DNA of 64,000 nt from Welwitschia mirabilis (taxonomy: Eukaryota; Gnetophyta; Gnetopsida; Welwitschiales): assembly GCA_051453625.1 (NCBI GenBank), contig JBOZIK010000001.1, forward strand, positions 201,109,583 to 201,173,582, read 5' to 3'. Shown piece by piece: positions 46,243-58,285 of the stretch. Made by a program: the position numbers and the translations under genes. How positions within the stretch are numbered: the stretch's first letter is position 1; every line of letters begins with the position of its first letter. A model generated the notes under the pieces. The model saw only the letters and a program-made list of their open reading frames with translations, was not told the DNA's origin and did no database searches.

Positions 46243-47596
46243 TATTAAAATAACAATTTATAGGAATTTGATAGTGTATTTGAAGCACTTTTATAGGACA
46301 TTTATATAATTTTAGATACAATTCTAATGATTATGGAGAGTTAATGGAATAATCATAAAAACGTGTAATTCTTCACATATTTAGAGGCATTTCAGGCATG
46401 TTCTGATACCTAGTGCATTGGAGGAATATTAATGATAAAGAAGGCTAATTTTCTTTAGCTAGAGAGTTTTGGAAGTATGTTATCTTCACTATCATTATCA
46501 TGATAAATGGAATGACAACATTATATTAGTGCATTGTGACAACAACATGGACTAGAACTTGAAGCTAACGAATCCCCTTTTTCTAAGGAGGTATCATCCT
46601 CATTATCATTTTCATGACATAAGGGATGACAACACATTTAGAACCAACTCCAAGGTAAATTACAAAGCCAAAATATGATGATTTATCTATTATTATAGGG
46701 CATCATCTCTAGTGTTGTCCCCCCAACAGTTAGGAAAATGTCTATCTTGTATAAGTGGGACTGAATTATCTTGTAATGGGGTCATGAATTCCACCTATGT
46801 TACTAGGATTTCTTGTTTAAATTCTAAGGTTATAGTTCTAGAACTTTTAATGTAAAACTATAAATACTTCCCTTGTCCTTACTTCCAATTTATCTTTTAT
46901 ACTCGATGTTCTTATGATGGAAAACTAAAATCCAAGGGATCCATCCAATAGCTACAAAGAGAAGTTACCTTTGTATTGGGTTGAGTATCCTCCATTGAAA
47001 AGCTACTACTTTGTTGTAAGTGGATGTAAAAGTTATATAATCAATTCAAATACTCTTTTCACTACAATTTTATTTATGTCCCTTATGGTTTAAGTTGGTT
47101 ATAGTTTAAGTGATAATTCTATAATTTATTTAGGTCAAAAGGGTAACCTTTGTTAAGCTTGATTTTGTTAGTTTATATTTGCATTTTTATTTCATTTCAA
47201 GTCCATATTTCATTATCCATATTCTATTTGGTAATTCTGATAGTTTATGTTGGCAAGAAACAATTAATAGAACTCTTTCTAATTGATCTAAGTTATATGA
47301 AAATAGTTCTTGTAACAGAAGTAGTATGTCCAAGTAGAACTTATTCCATTTGTATTTCATTGCATCATATCTTTCATCTTTCATTACATTTTAGATTGTT
47401 GTTTACTTTTATTTTTAAAAGGAAAGAGACCAAAAATACTCTTGGAAATTAATTCTCTGACTCTAAGCTTAGTGCCTTCAATAGATTATGATATTTGGTT
47501 AACTATCATCTATACTAGTGTGTGTTTTTCTACAAGTATTTTGATTTATAGGTTTGCCTAAAAGGACTTAAGCATTGCATAAATTTACATGCAACA
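46243..47596 (+). repeat. 3' LTR of element F (type 1)
   Basis: About 1354 bp, the only apparently full-length plus-strand type 1 LTR. The terminal TG appears as TA. It ends GCAACA. TATA box at 46859-46866. Open frames 47150-47452 (plus) and 47187-47384 (minus) are not conserved in sister LTRs. Confidence 0.7.
46859..46866 (+). promoter_or_regulatory. TATA-like box of LTR of element F
   Basis: TATAAATA followed by cttcccttgtcc, matching the promoters of the other type 1 LTRs. Confidence 0.5.
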
Positions 47597-47706
47597 TTAT
47601 CTTACAGAAGCACAGTAGCACTAGGGATGATGCCCCATAATAATAGATAAAGTACATAACATAATAAAGGTTTATTAGATTTATTTTTCTTTTTTTCCTT
47701 TTTTAT

Positions 47707-49145
47707 TAAGTAAAATTCCACATGACCAAGTGCTCATAATAATAAAAGTAAAGAAAAGAGATGTTTAATAAGATGAACATACAAAAATAACTAATTAATC
47801 ACACCATTAAAAGAAAATAAAAGAACCAAGGCATCTTTTTTTAGAATGAAGTTCATAGACATACAAATGTCTTAAGATTGGATGATCATTTAAAATACCC
47901 AAGTAAAGTATTACTAAAACTTTATAAAGTAGATACATAAGTCAAGTTTAAGATAGTTATGTGATAACATAATGTTAACCAAAGGAATGAGTTAAGAAGA
48001 AATTTAGATAATGGCAAGAGGAATATCCTTCTCATTGAGAGAGGCTTCTAAAATAAGTCCTTCTATCATGTTCAAGGTTTCATCAGTAGATGACTCATAA
48101 ATTTCTACTCTTTATTCATTAATTTTTTAAATTTCTTTGGTGTTTAAATTGGAGATTTTAACTAAGCCATTTACACGTACTTTTTCTATAAGATAAGAAT
48201 CTAAACATTTAGAAGTTAACTCATTGTGTAAAAGATATATTCAAGTGTTATATAAAAGAATAAGTTGATCAGGTTTAAATTGCTTATGAATAATCTTTTT
48301 ATCATGTCTAAACTTGGCTTGAGATTTATGAATGAATTGACAATGTAAAGCATAAGTACTCTTTTCATCTAAATGATCAAGTTAGTTTAATCAATTTTTA
48401 AGGTTATCATTCAAGTTTACAAGATTAAGTTGATGGGTGAATCGATAATAATTATAGTGAACATCAACTAGTAAAATACAAACTTTTCTATACACAAGTT
48501 CATATGATAAGAAAGCTAGAGAGTTATGCCCAGTAGTATGGTAAGCTTAATTTTTTTTATTGATAGAGACTAATTTTTAAAGCATCTTTTTGATTTCTCT
48601 ATTTGTGTTTTTAACTTTTCCATTAGTTTCAGGATGATAGGGACAATCAGTGATGTGTTCAACACCAATGAATAAAAGAAGTTTTTGAAAAAAGTGATTA
48701 ATGAAATGGGTTTCCTAATCACTAATGATAATTCATGGAAAACCAAATCATTGAAAGATATGAGCTGAACAAGTCGCAAATAGTTCGGGCATCATTTTTA
48801 GTAGTAGGAATAACTTTAATCAACTTAGTAACATAATTCATAGCTAAAAGGATAGAATTTTTCTCATGGAAAGGTGATGTAATTAATCCCACATAGTTAT
48901 TTCATTTCATGAGAATGAGTTAGGATTCTATAGCATTGACATGCATCAAATTTCCTAAAAAAGTCAAATGAATCTTTAAAAAAGGTAGATTAATAAAAAC
49001 TAGAGTGAAGAATTTTCATGATGGCCTTTTGACCATTAAAGTATCATCCACACACCTATGGAAAATTTTTAATATTTCTAAAGTTTTCCACTCAGGAACA
49101 CACTTACACATAATTTAATCTTTGCAAGGTCTATAAATATGGAGT
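47707..49145 (-). pseudogene. Integrase remnant, element D
   Basis: Minus strand, matching 26384-27940 of element B base for base over long blocks (for example aaagcataagtactc and tcactaatgataattcatgg). The C-terminal tail is at 47930-48250 and the core at about 48570-48900. Residues such as PNYL and IIISD-equivalent are broken by frameshifts. More decayed than B. Cut from gag and protease by the gap at 50159. Confidence 0.6.
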
Positions 49146-50158
49146 TCATTCCACTCATAGTCAATAATCTTATACAGAAAAGTTTTACATTGGTATTATT
49201 CCAATGCTAAGAAGTTTTCATAGTCACAGGTAGCTTATGATGTCAGCAAACCAAGGAGTGGGATGAAAATATATGATAATATAAATTTGTTTAATTGCAA
49301 AGAGTTGTTCATTGAGAAAAATGTCATTAATAGGAGTTTCATCATAAGAGCAAGAAAGTCGAGATAGATGATTAACAACACTGTTATGTTTTCCATATTT
49401 ATTAATGATGTTAATATTAAATTTTTATATGAGAAAGATCCACCTAGTAAGTATAGTACTAGAGTCTTTTTTAGTCATGAGATAGTGGATGGCTACATTA
49501 TCTGTGTAAACACTAATGTGAAAACCAAGAAGATAATGTCAAATATGATCTAAGCAAATGATAATGGCAAGCATTTCTCTCTTGATAGTAGTGTAGTTGG
49601 ATCAGACTTGGAACAAAGTTTTACTAAGGTAATATATAACTTTAAAACTATTTTCATACTTTTGACCCAAAACCCCCATACAGTAATGTTGCTTGCATCA
49701 CATATAAGTTTAAAGTCTTTACTCTAATTAGGACCCATGACAATCGATTTAGAAGAAATGTTTTCTTTAAGGGTTTCAAATGAAAGTTGGCATGAACCAT
49801 TCCAATCAAATATAAAATCTTTTTCAAGTAAGGAGTAATGAGGTTTACAAATTTTGGCCCAATAATGAATGAATCATTAATAAAAACTAAAATGACCAAG
49901 GAAATATCTATCTTATTTGACATTCATTAGAGGGTTAAGGTTTTTTATGATATCTACTTTTTTGGAGTCCATCCTAATCTCTTCTTCTAAAATTTGATGA
50001 TATAAAACAATTCATGTTGAATAAGGAAAAAAATATTTTCCCAACTCAAATGTAAGGCACTCTCAATATATCTATCTAGGACATTTTCTAATCTCATTAT
50101 AGTTTGTTCAAAAGTATCACCAAGGATGGAGAAGTCATTAATAAAAAATTCAATAGAA
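49146..50158 (-). pseudogene. RNase H and partial reverse transcriptase remnant, element D
   Basis: Minus strand. At the gap edge the RT palm reads SIEFFINDFSILGDTFEQ, the YxDD block, with the first Asp changed to Asn (codon 50137-50139) and the second kept (50134-50136). It continues in the same open frame with NVLDRYIESALHLSWENIFF to 49987. Connection residues are at about 49800-49920 and RNase H below that, with stops. The N-terminal half of RT is lost in the gap. Confidence 0.7.
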
Positions 50159-50258
50159 NNNNNNNNNNNNNNNNNNNNNNNNNNNNNNNNNNNNNNNNNN
50201 NNNNNNNNNNNNNNNNNNNNNNNNNNNNNNNNNNNNNNNNNNNNNNNNNNNNNNNNNN
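50159..50258. other. Assembly gap, 100 N
   Basis: Left flank is in RT; right flank restarts in the integrase tail, at the paralogous position of about 48308. About 1.85 kb of pol is therefore present on both sides as diverged copies. Confidence 0.99.
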
Positions 50259-51330
50259 TGTCTAAACTTGTCTTGGATATTATGAATGAATTGATGATGT
50301 AAGACATTAGTTCATTTTTCATCTAAATGATCAAGTTGGGCTAATCTAGTTCTAAGATTTTCATTCAAGTATACAAGGATAAGTTAATTGATGGATTAGT
50401 AGGAGCTATAGAAAACATTAACTAGTAAGACACAAACTTTTCCATACATAAGTTCATGTGATGAGAAACCTAGAGAGTTACAGCAAGTAGTACAGTGAGC
50501 CTAAAGAACATCATTAAGTTTAGAGAACCATGTTTTCCTATTGATAGAGACTAATTTTTGAAGTAACTTTTTAATTTCTCTATTTGTATTCTTGGATTGG
50601 CCATTACTTTAAGTCTAATAAGCACATGCAATTCCATATTCAATACCAATGAATAAAAGACATTTTTAAAAAAGGTGGTTAATGAAATGAGTTACCTGAT
50701 TACTAATGATTATTCATGGAAAACCAAAACATTAAAAGATATAATTTTGAACAAAATTACAAATGATTTGAACATCATTTTTCATAATAGAAACAACTTC
50801 TACTTACTTAGTAATATAATAAATGGCTACTAGAATATAATTTTTATTATGAAAATGTGGTTTAATTAGGCATATAAAGTAAACTCTTCAATAATCAAAA
50901 GGTTCACATTTAGGTATAGGTTTGAGGGGTATATCTTGAGAACAAGTTAGGCTACCATAACATTGATATGCATCACATATTCTAGCAAAGTGAAATGAAT
51001 CCTTAAAAAGGGTAGACTAATTAAAACTAGAGTGAAGAATTTTCATGATAGTTTTTTATCCACTAAAGTGTTTTTCACATACCTTATCAGAGTAAAGTTT
51101 TAGGAATTCTAGGCTTTCCCACTCAAGCACATACTTACACATGATTTGGTTTTTGAATCTTGTATAAAGATGGGGTTCATTCCACTCATAGTCGAGGATC
51201 TTATAGAGAAAAGATTTTCATTGATTATAGTTCCAATGCTAAGATTGTTTCATAGTAATAAGATAGTTTATAATATTAGCATACTAAGGAGCAAGATGAG
51301 TAGAATATATGGCATAAGGTTGTTCAATGG
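50259..51330 (-). pseudogene. Integrase remnant, element E
   Basis: Minus strand, matching B 26950-27990 throughout (cacaaacttttccatacataagttcatgtgatgagaaacctag and beyond). Zinc-binding part at about 50930-51000, core at 50650-50900, C-terminal part cut by the gap at 50258. Stops throughout. Confidence 0.6.
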
Positions 51331-52690
51331 CAAATGATTGTTTATGGGAAGTTCATCATGAGAATAAGATAGTCAAGATAGATGATCTACAATACTATTA
51401 TGTTTTCTAGCTTTATCAATGATGGTGAGATTAAATTCTTGCATGAGAAGGATTCATCTAATAAGTCAGGCACTAGAATCTTTCTTAGTCATAAGATAGC
51501 AGATAGCTACAAGATCAGTGTAAACATTAATGTGGAAACCGAGAAGATAATGTCGAAGATGATCAAGATAAAAGATAATGGCAATCATTTCTCTTTCAGT
51601 AATGATGCAATTAGATTAGGCTTGGGATAACATTTTACTAAGATAGGATATGACTTTAAAACATTTTTATATTTTTAGCTAAGAACCCCACCCTTAGCAA
51701 TGTTTCTTGCATCACACATAAGTTCAAATTCTTTATTCCAATCAGGACGTATGATAATAGGTTTAGAATAAATGATTTTTTAAGAGTTTAAAATGCAAGT
51801 TGACATGAATCATTCTGATTGAATTTAGCATATCTTTCAATTAATGAGTAAAGTAATTTATAAATTTTAACATAATCAAGAAAAAAGTGACAATAGAAAC
51901 TAGCATAATCAAGGAATGGTCTAACTTATTTAACATTAGTTAGAGGGCTAAGGTTTTTAATGATATCAACTTTGATATAATTCATCCTAATTCCTTCCTT
52001 TTAAATGTAATGTTTTAAATAATTCCATGATTGACAAGGAGAAAAATATTTTCCCAATTCAAATGTAAGCCACTCTCTATACTAAATCCAAAAATTTCTC
52101 TAATATTTCTATGGTTTGTTCAAAAGTTTCACCAAATATGGAAAAGTCATCCATAAATATTTTAATAGAGTTATTAATCATGTTAAAAAAGATCTTGATC
52201 ATAGCTCCTTAAAAGGCTTCAGAGGCATTGCAAAGTCCAAAGTTCATTTATCTAAAGGCAAGTGTTCTAAAGGGTGAGGTAAAGGTTTTTTTGATTTGAT
52301 CTTCACTTACTATACAAATATGAAGCCACTATACCCATCAAGAAAATAGTTGTAGGCATGACTTGGGGTTCTCTTAAGTACTTGATTAAGAAAGGGTAAA
52401 GGACAATGATACTTTCTAGTGATTTCATTAAGTTTTCTAAAATTAATGCACATTTTTCATTTTTCTCCCTTCTTTGGAAATATTATCAAAGGGATAATTC
52501 ATTTACTATCATATATAGCGTATATTGTTTCATCATCCATAAGTTTAATGATTTTATCTTTAACTATTTGCTTAAAGGCTAGGTTAAGCCTTCTTTGAGG
52601 TTTCCTAGTAAGTTTATCATTATGTTCAAGGTAAATCTTGTATTTAACTATAGAAAGAGGAATGGCAATTAAGTTTTTATGGGTCCAAGA
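51331..52690 (-). pseudogene. Reverse transcriptase and RNase H remnant, element E
   Basis: Minus strand. The RT catalytic block reads SIKIFMDDFSIF with both Asp codons intact (52146-52151), unlike B and D. The template-binding and finger parts lie up to about 52600, including equivalents of KLMDDETIYAI (near 52520) and of the KINALT stretch. Connection and RNase H are at about 51400-51950. Frames are interrupted by frameshifts and stops. Upstream it leads, through the gap at 52691, into the linker. Confidence 0.7.
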
Positions 52691-52790
52691 NNNNNNNNNN
52701 NNNNNNNNNNNNNNNNNNNNNNNNNNNNNNNNNNNNNNNNNNNNNNNNNNNNNNNNNNNNNNNNNNNNNNNNNNNNNNNNNNNNNNNNNN
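52691..52790. other. Assembly gap, 100 N, with little or nothing missing
   Basis: Element B runs gggtccaagtaaaggcttatt at this place. Here the left flank ends gggtccaaga and the right begins aggattcttctttagag, so the element sequence is nearly continuous across the gap. Confidence 0.95.
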
Positions 52791-53330
52791 AGGATTCTTC
52801 TTTAGAGATTAAGAGTGAGATCTAAATGGATTCTTATTAGGGAGTTAGAAGGTTACTTATTATTAGGGATTTTGTTTAACTATTGGATAGAAAAATATAT
52901 TGTAAACTTTAAGATAGTTTCTTTAGTTTTAGATTGAGGTTTTCAACTATCATCTTACCTATCATGGGAATGACATATGTGGGTTGACGCTCTGCAAAAA
53001 GCTTTTCTACTAAGTGAATATGTTGAGTTTCTTTGTAGTCAATGTATTCTTCATCATCAAACTCAAGATAGTGTGTTTTAATTGGATCATCATATAAATT
53101 TGGCTTGTGTGACATAATTAATCTCTCTTAATTGGTTAATGTTGTAGAAACAAGGCTGGTTTCAATTATTTTTCTAAGTTAAACTCATCTCCTATGTCCT
53201 TTTCAATAGCATTAAATACTCAAATGGTATACTTTTTATTGTCAAAATGACATCCCATCATCCTAGTTCATGTGTTAATGATATAATAGGCAATTGCACA
53301 AAAGGCTCTTCCTAAGAGGAGTGGATAACC
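52791..53330 (-). pseudogene. Protease-RT linker remnant, element E
   Basis: Minus strand. An open stretch (53115-52909) reads MSHKPNLYDDPIKTHYLEFD, DEEYIDYKETQHIHLVEKLF and NLNLKLKKLS. The last piece matches the conserved LELKPLP motif that joins protease and RT in Athila elements. B carries the same linker with stops. Its being open here is probably chance over 69 codons. It acts as part of the Gag-Pol polyprotein, not as a separate gene. Confidence 0.6.
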
Positions 53331-53565
53331 TCCATCATTTCTCTCTTAATGATGACAACATCTATGGGATAAAAAGCTTCTTCAATTTGGATGACTAGGT
53401 TCTTAATAATCCCTAATGGTTTCTTAATTAAGGTGTTAACCAATTCCAAGATAATTTATATTGGTACTATTATATTTTCTAACCCAAGTCTCTTACATAT
53501 GCGAAAAGGCATGATGTTCACACTAGACCCTATGTTAAATAAAGCTTTTGGAATTCTTTTGTTTT
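53331..53565 (-). pseudogene. Aspartic protease remnant, element E
   Basis: Minus strand. The active-site region reads LFNIGSSVNIMPFRICKRLG. The catalytic Asp of LIDIG is Asn here (codon 53534-53536), so it would be inactive. It continues with IKKPLGIIKNLVIQIEEAFY (about 53365-53430), then IDVVII, as in B. Frame mostly open over 60 codons. Confidence 0.65.
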
Positions 53566-55438
53566 CTTATAAGGTGAAACTCACAGTTACAGCTCCAAGG
53601 TCTTTGAATTTTATGTTTTTATTTTCTTCTCACTAGGTTCTTCCACAACTTAGAATATTTAGGGTTTTCTTATAAGAGTTTCCAAAAAGGAAAGTTGATG
53701 TTTACCTCTTACATTAAGGTTTTCAAGTATTCATCAAAGGTAGGACTTGTATTTAACTATTCAAGCTAAGGAGTAGATGGTTTCTTCCCTTTATTTTTTT
53801 ATAAATAATTTTTATTGGAGGTTTTAGTATGTGATGTTGATGGAAAGTCATATGAGTCCAAAATTTCTACATCATCTTCTTTATTCACTTCATTACTTGT
53901 GGAAGTTAAAACCTCATGTATAGGAGGAATTGTATCATTTCCACTTTTTAATACTACTTTCAAATTTTTCTTGACTTCCTTTTGATTGGGTAAAGGTTGA
54001 GATGCAAGAGATCCTTGTGGTCTTTAATTGGTAAGCATTGTTTATTGTAGTATATTAACTACATTTTTAATGTTAATAATAGACATTTCTTACACCATTC
54101 TCCTTTATTCTATGGATTATTTGAGTGGATCATTCTGATTTTGTTGAAATTATGTTAAAACTTTAAATTTCTAAACCTAATTTTGAAATATTTTCATTAA
54201 TATTATCCACCTACTCTTTGTTGAAATTATGATTAGCTTTTAAATTTAGGTGTTTTTTTGGTTAAAAGCACAAACTTCCTTAAACATCCTCTCCTTATAA
54301 GTTAATAAAAAAGGGCATTATTTAATTGGATGAGAGTTTTGTTCATAAATTTCATAAGTTTAGTTTTCATCCTTTACTACTTTTTCATCAACTATCATTT
54401 GTGTATGCTTCTTTAGAATGGTAGTAAAATTTTTAATCCAGTTGGTTGCATCACCTCTTTCTTCTTCTTTGTCATGTTTAACCTCCTTCAAATCTTTTAT
54501 AATTTGGTTTAAGATTCAATTTTGTTTAGTGAGGCCAAGTTAGACTTGCTTCTACTAGGTTTTTTAATAAACTTCATTCTTCTTCTAAGACAGAGTTCAA
54601 TAATATGCCTCTATAGGAAAATCTACAAGTTGTTTAGTTTGACAATTCAATCCACTGTAGAAATAATTATTTAACTGTTTCTTATGGAATTCATCAATAA
54701 GATTGGAATGCCTAGATATGATAAAACATTCATAAGTTATGGCATAATTCTCATGTGATTGTTGTTGAAATTTGGTGACTTCCTTTATTCTTTTTCTTAT
54801 AGAACTTTCACTTACAAATCATTTGATAAAAACCTCTTGCACTTGACTCCATGACTTAAGACTTTTATGTGGAATGGTTTTAAGCCAAATTTTACCCTTT
54901 CTTTAAGTGTGACTAAAAAATAATCATGTAGTTATGATCACTAATATATTTCTTCCCATTCCTTGAGATAAGCACAAGTTGTGCAATGTTGGATAAATGT
55001 TCAAAAGGATATTCGTTAGGTTTTCCTTAAAAAAATTAGATATTTACTTAAATTTCTTAACTCTACATCATCACTGGGGGGCAGGGGGGGCTAAGGTTGT
55101 TTAAATCAACTGGATTTTTAATTTTACATTTTCTATTAACAATTAAACCTCTAAGAGTAATGTTTACATTTAATATAGAAGTTTCTATTATAATTAGAGT
55201 ACTAAACAAAGTAACTTGCTTTTGTTTTTATGACAATTTTAACATATTCAACAAAGAAATAATAGGATATACTTCTATGCTATAATTTTCTTTTGCAAAA
55301 TTTAATTTTAAAATAATAAAAGTAGAAGAATGGATGTAAACTTAAATTTTTCTCATAGTCAAATAATCCTTCTTTAATGTTTTATTCAATCAAGTTTCAC
55401 TCTCTCTAATATTTCATCTTTCTATGAGAATTCATCAT
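53566..55438 (-). pseudogene. gag: Gag remnant, element E
   Basis: Minus strand. Start set at the ATG at 55438 (MMNSHRKMKY), matching MVNSRRKMKY of B. The NPFDL block is disrupted: at 55075-55090 a C-rich insertion (G-rich as shown) of about 12 bases adds Pro/Ala codons. The middle part matches B (54560-54900). The zinc-knuckle region at about 54330-54350 has lost its Cys residues. Stops throughout. Confidence 0.65.
55075..55090. repeat. G-run insertion in gag of element E
   Basis: GGGGGGCAGGGGGGG in a region otherwise about 70 percent A+T. Element B has catcaggggctaaat at this place. Either slippage of a short GC-rich unit or a base-calling problem. Confidence 0.8.
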
Positions 55439-55871
55439 ATCCCTGCATGCTTAGGTAATAAATAAAAACTAAAATAAAAAAAATAGAATGTTTTCCTCTT
55501 AGTAGTAGGAACAACGAAGAGGATGACAATCATAGAAATAGAAAACCAAACTCAGATAAAAATTATGGAAAGTAAAAATTCATACTATCATCCAGTCAGT
55601 CAGGGGGATGACACATAGGATGACATTATTTTGATTACTAATTTAAAAATAGAAAGAAATTTTACAAAAAAGAAATTAAACTTAAAAATTTAGAATTATC
55701 ATTCTAGTACAGAGAGGATGATAGAGATTCTAAAAACTCTGAAAAAGAAAAATAGCTGAATAAACCTATTAAAGCTATGCTAAAAATATAACATTATTTC
55801 AAATAAATATCCTGAATAGAAATTCGAGTTACTTATCTGGATAGTGATAATCCTTTAGCTCCTTGTGGCCT
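55439..55871 (-). other. 5' leader of element E
   Basis: Non-coding, matching 31990-32420. It holds inverted motif copies at 55500-55545 and 55583-55625 (actatcatccagtcagtc...ggatgacac). Confidence 0.6.
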
Positions 55872-55889
55872 TCATCAGTAATGGCACTA
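55872..55889 (-). promoter_or_regulatory. Primer binding site, tRNA-Asp type, decayed
   Basis: Minus-strand TAGTGCCATTACTGATGA, immediately inside the LTR end. It matches TGGCGCCGTTGCCGGGGA, with six C-to-T/G-to-A changes and one G-to-T. This marks 55893 onward as a 5' LTR. Confidence 0.75.
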
Positions 55890-55892
55890 AAA

Positions 55893-57062
55893 TTTTATGG
55901 TGTTAATTTATGCAATCCTTAAATCCTTTACTTATAGAAAAACACACATTAGTATAGATGATATTTAACCTGAATGTAGTAATTTGTTAAAGGCACTAGG
56001 CTTAGAGTTAGAGGATTGATTTTCAATTTTTTTCCATTTTCTTTTATGAAATTAAAGTAAACAATAATACAAAATGCAATGTAAGATAAAAGGTGAAATG
56101 TAATGAAATGAAATGCAAATGGGATAAGTTCTACTTGAACATTAATCCTTCAATCATAAAAACTATTTCTGTATAACTTAGATCAACTAGGAAGAGTTCT
56201 ATTACTTATTTGTAGTTAATATAAACTATTAGAATTGTCAAATAAAATATAAATAATGCAATATAAAATTGAAATAGAATAACATTTCAAATCTAAATTA
56301 ATAAAAACAACCTTAACAAATCTTGCCCTTATGATCTAAATAATTTATAGCATTATCACTTTAAATTATAATCAACTTAAACAATAAGGAACATGAATAT
56401 AATTATACTGAAAAGAGTATTTGAATTAATCATAAAACTTTTACATCCACTTACAATAAAGTAGCAGCACCTCAATGAAGGAGACTCAGCCCAACACCAA
56501 GGAAACTTCTCTCTATAGCTATTAGATGAATCTCTTATCCTTTAATCTTCTGTCATAAGAACATCAAGTATAAAAGATGAAAAACAAAGTGAAGGAAAGA
56601 GAGGGTATTTATAGTTTTACAATGAATTTCTAAAAGATCAACCCTAGGAATTAAAGAAGAGGACCTAGTAGCTTAAATGAGTTACATGACTCTATTAGAA
56701 AGATAATTCTTTTCATTATAGAAAATAGTTATCATCTTGACTATCGTGGATATGATAATAAGGACATCGCTTCATGTTAGAAGGTAGTCCATCAGTCCTA
56801 AGCCTCACAGTCAACTCCACAGCCTCCATTCATTTTAGTAATGCTATCATCCTACCTGCTATGGGAATGACATAGGGGATGATAGGCTTATTCATCTTTA
56901 ATCTAAAAAAGAAATCAATATTCTGCATGGCGAATCTTCTTTTAAATTATGAAGTATCAAAATAAGCTTAAGATGCCTTCAAATATGCTAAGAATAACAT
57001 GTTTCGGTGATCATCCTATCAGTTATTCATAATTGTCAGTATTACATCTAAACCTATATAAA
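55893..57062 (-). repeat. 5' LTR of element E (type 1, copy L4)
   Basis: Minus-strand LTR, joined to a primer site, so a 5' LTR. It matches L1 over its whole length and is cut near its 5' end by the gap at 57063. TATA-like box at 56606-56613. Confidence 0.7.
56606..56613 (-). promoter_or_regulatory. TATA-like box of LTR L4
   Basis: Minus-strand TATAAATA followed by CCC. As this LTR precedes the leader and gag of element E, it would have been that element's own promoter. Confidence 0.5.
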
Positions 57063-57110
57063 NNNNNNNNNNNNNNNNNNNNNNNNNNNNNNNNNNNNNN
57101 NNNNNNNNNN
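57063..57110. other. Assembly gap, 48 N
   Basis: The sequence on the right restarts about 640 bp back in the LTR (ttgaattaatcataaaact also occurs at 56421). The copies differ in many places, so they are not the same sequence. Confidence 0.99.
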
Positions 57111-57811
57111 TTGAATTAATCATAAAACTTTTACATCCACTTCCAATAAAGTAGAATCTCCTTAATGGAGGATACTTAGCTTAACACCAAGGGTAACTTC
57201 TCTTTGTAGCTATTAGATGGACCTCTTATCCTTCAGTCTTCCATCATAAGAGCATGGAGTATAAAAGATGAAAACTAAAGTGAAGGAAAGAAAGGGTATT
57301 TATATTTTTACATTAAACACCTAGGATCTTAACCCTAGAAGCTAGAGATGAAATCCTAGCAGCCCAAATGGGTTTCATGATCCCATTACAAAGATAATTC
57401 TTTCTACCATAGAAAATAGCTATCATCCTGACTATCATGGAAATGACAGAGGAAAAATCACTCTATGACAAAAGGTTCTCCATTAGCTTTAGGCCCTACT
57501 AGTAACTCTGTAGCCTCTATCCATGTTAGTAGTGTTGTTGTCTTACCTATTATGTTAATAATAGAGGAGATTATAGGCTTCTTCATCTTCAATCTCAAAA
57601 TGGGATCAATCTTCTACATGGTAAATCCTTCTTCCAAAGTGTGAAGTATTAGAATAAGCCTGAAATACCTTCAAATATGCTAAGATGCATATGTTTTAAT
57701 GATCCTTTTATTAATTCTTCATAATCATTAATATTGCATTAAAACTTATATAATGTCCTAAAAAATCACTCAAAATACACATTCAAATTCCTACAAATTG
57801 GCATTGTGACA
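57111..57811 (-). repeat. Partial LTR, type 1 (copy L3)
   Basis: Minus-strand LTR lacking its 3' part because of the gap. The 5' boundary shows AGTAGGAGACTA|TGTCACAATGCC on the minus strand, the clearest LTR start in the window. TATA-like box at 57297-57304. Confidence 0.7.
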
Positions 57812-58285
57812 TAGTCTCCTACTTAGCCTTGTCAGTTCCTCACAAAGTGAGTGATCAAATATATTGCGAGCCAGCTTAACTAATATAAATAACAACTAGA
57901 AAAATGCACATTGAGTTTAATTTAAACATGTAAGAATAGATATCAAAAAACCAATTAGATGATATAAATACTGATATTTCACTAAGCCCCCTACTTAAGC
58001 ACATTACCATGGAATGAATGAATGTCATACTCATACAAGAATCATTAAATTTAATAATGATATCTCAAAAGATTATAATGTGTATGCATAATGCGAGATA
58101 GTAATATTGGACTGATGTAAAAACTTAAGTAGTGTTAATCTTAAAAGAATGAGACATCTAAGTTCATTAGTATAATCAACAAGGAGTAAAGATACAAGAG
58201 TAAACATAGCATTGTTTTTCTTTATATAATCTAAAATGTAGCTATAAGAAACTCTGTGAGTGCTAGTATGCTTCTATAAGATAAA
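57812..58285 (-). repeat. Minus-strand 3' internal region fragment
   Basis: Matches 2619-3093 and 24541-25010. It is a 3' region with the polypurine stretch next to L3, so L3 is a 3' LTR. At about 58285 it meets the same kind of region in the opposite orientation. Confidence 0.6.

Larger units (their letters stand above)
44036..47596 (+). mobile_element. 3' end of a plus-strand Athila-like element (F)
   Basis: Purine tract (44452-44470), 3' non-coding region to 46242, and an LTR 46243-47596. No gag-pol is found upstream. The part left of 44452 is broken by two gaps and shows no recognisable integrase. It ends against a short piece of minus-strand LTR interior (47612-47670). Confidence 0.65.
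47612..50158 (-). mobile_element. Athila-like element D, 3' part, degenerate
   Basis: Minus strand. A short LTR-interior fragment (47612-47670, matching 24085-24125) is joined directly to a purine tract (47681-47706), so the 3' region and most of the LTR are deleted. Then integrase and RT-RNase H follow up to the gap at 50159. Confidence 0.65.
50259..57062 (-). mobile_element. Athila-like element E, degenerate
   Basis: Minus strand: 5' LTR (55893-57062, open at the gap), primer site, leader, gag, protease, linker, RT-RNase H, integrase. It is contiguous but for the 100-N gap at 52691, which seems to hide almost nothing. It and B are the two most informative copies for family structure. Confidence 0.75.

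Noticed and set aside
47150-47452. 100-codon open stretch in an LTR
   Set aside because: Within LTR of F; sister LTRs have stops and frameshifts at this place.
47612-47632. Second primer site after the LTR end at 47596 (agtagcactagggatgatgcc)
   Set aside because: The text matches LTR interior on the minus strand (24085-24110) better than the tRNA-Asp complement, and the LTR is a 3' LTR by context.
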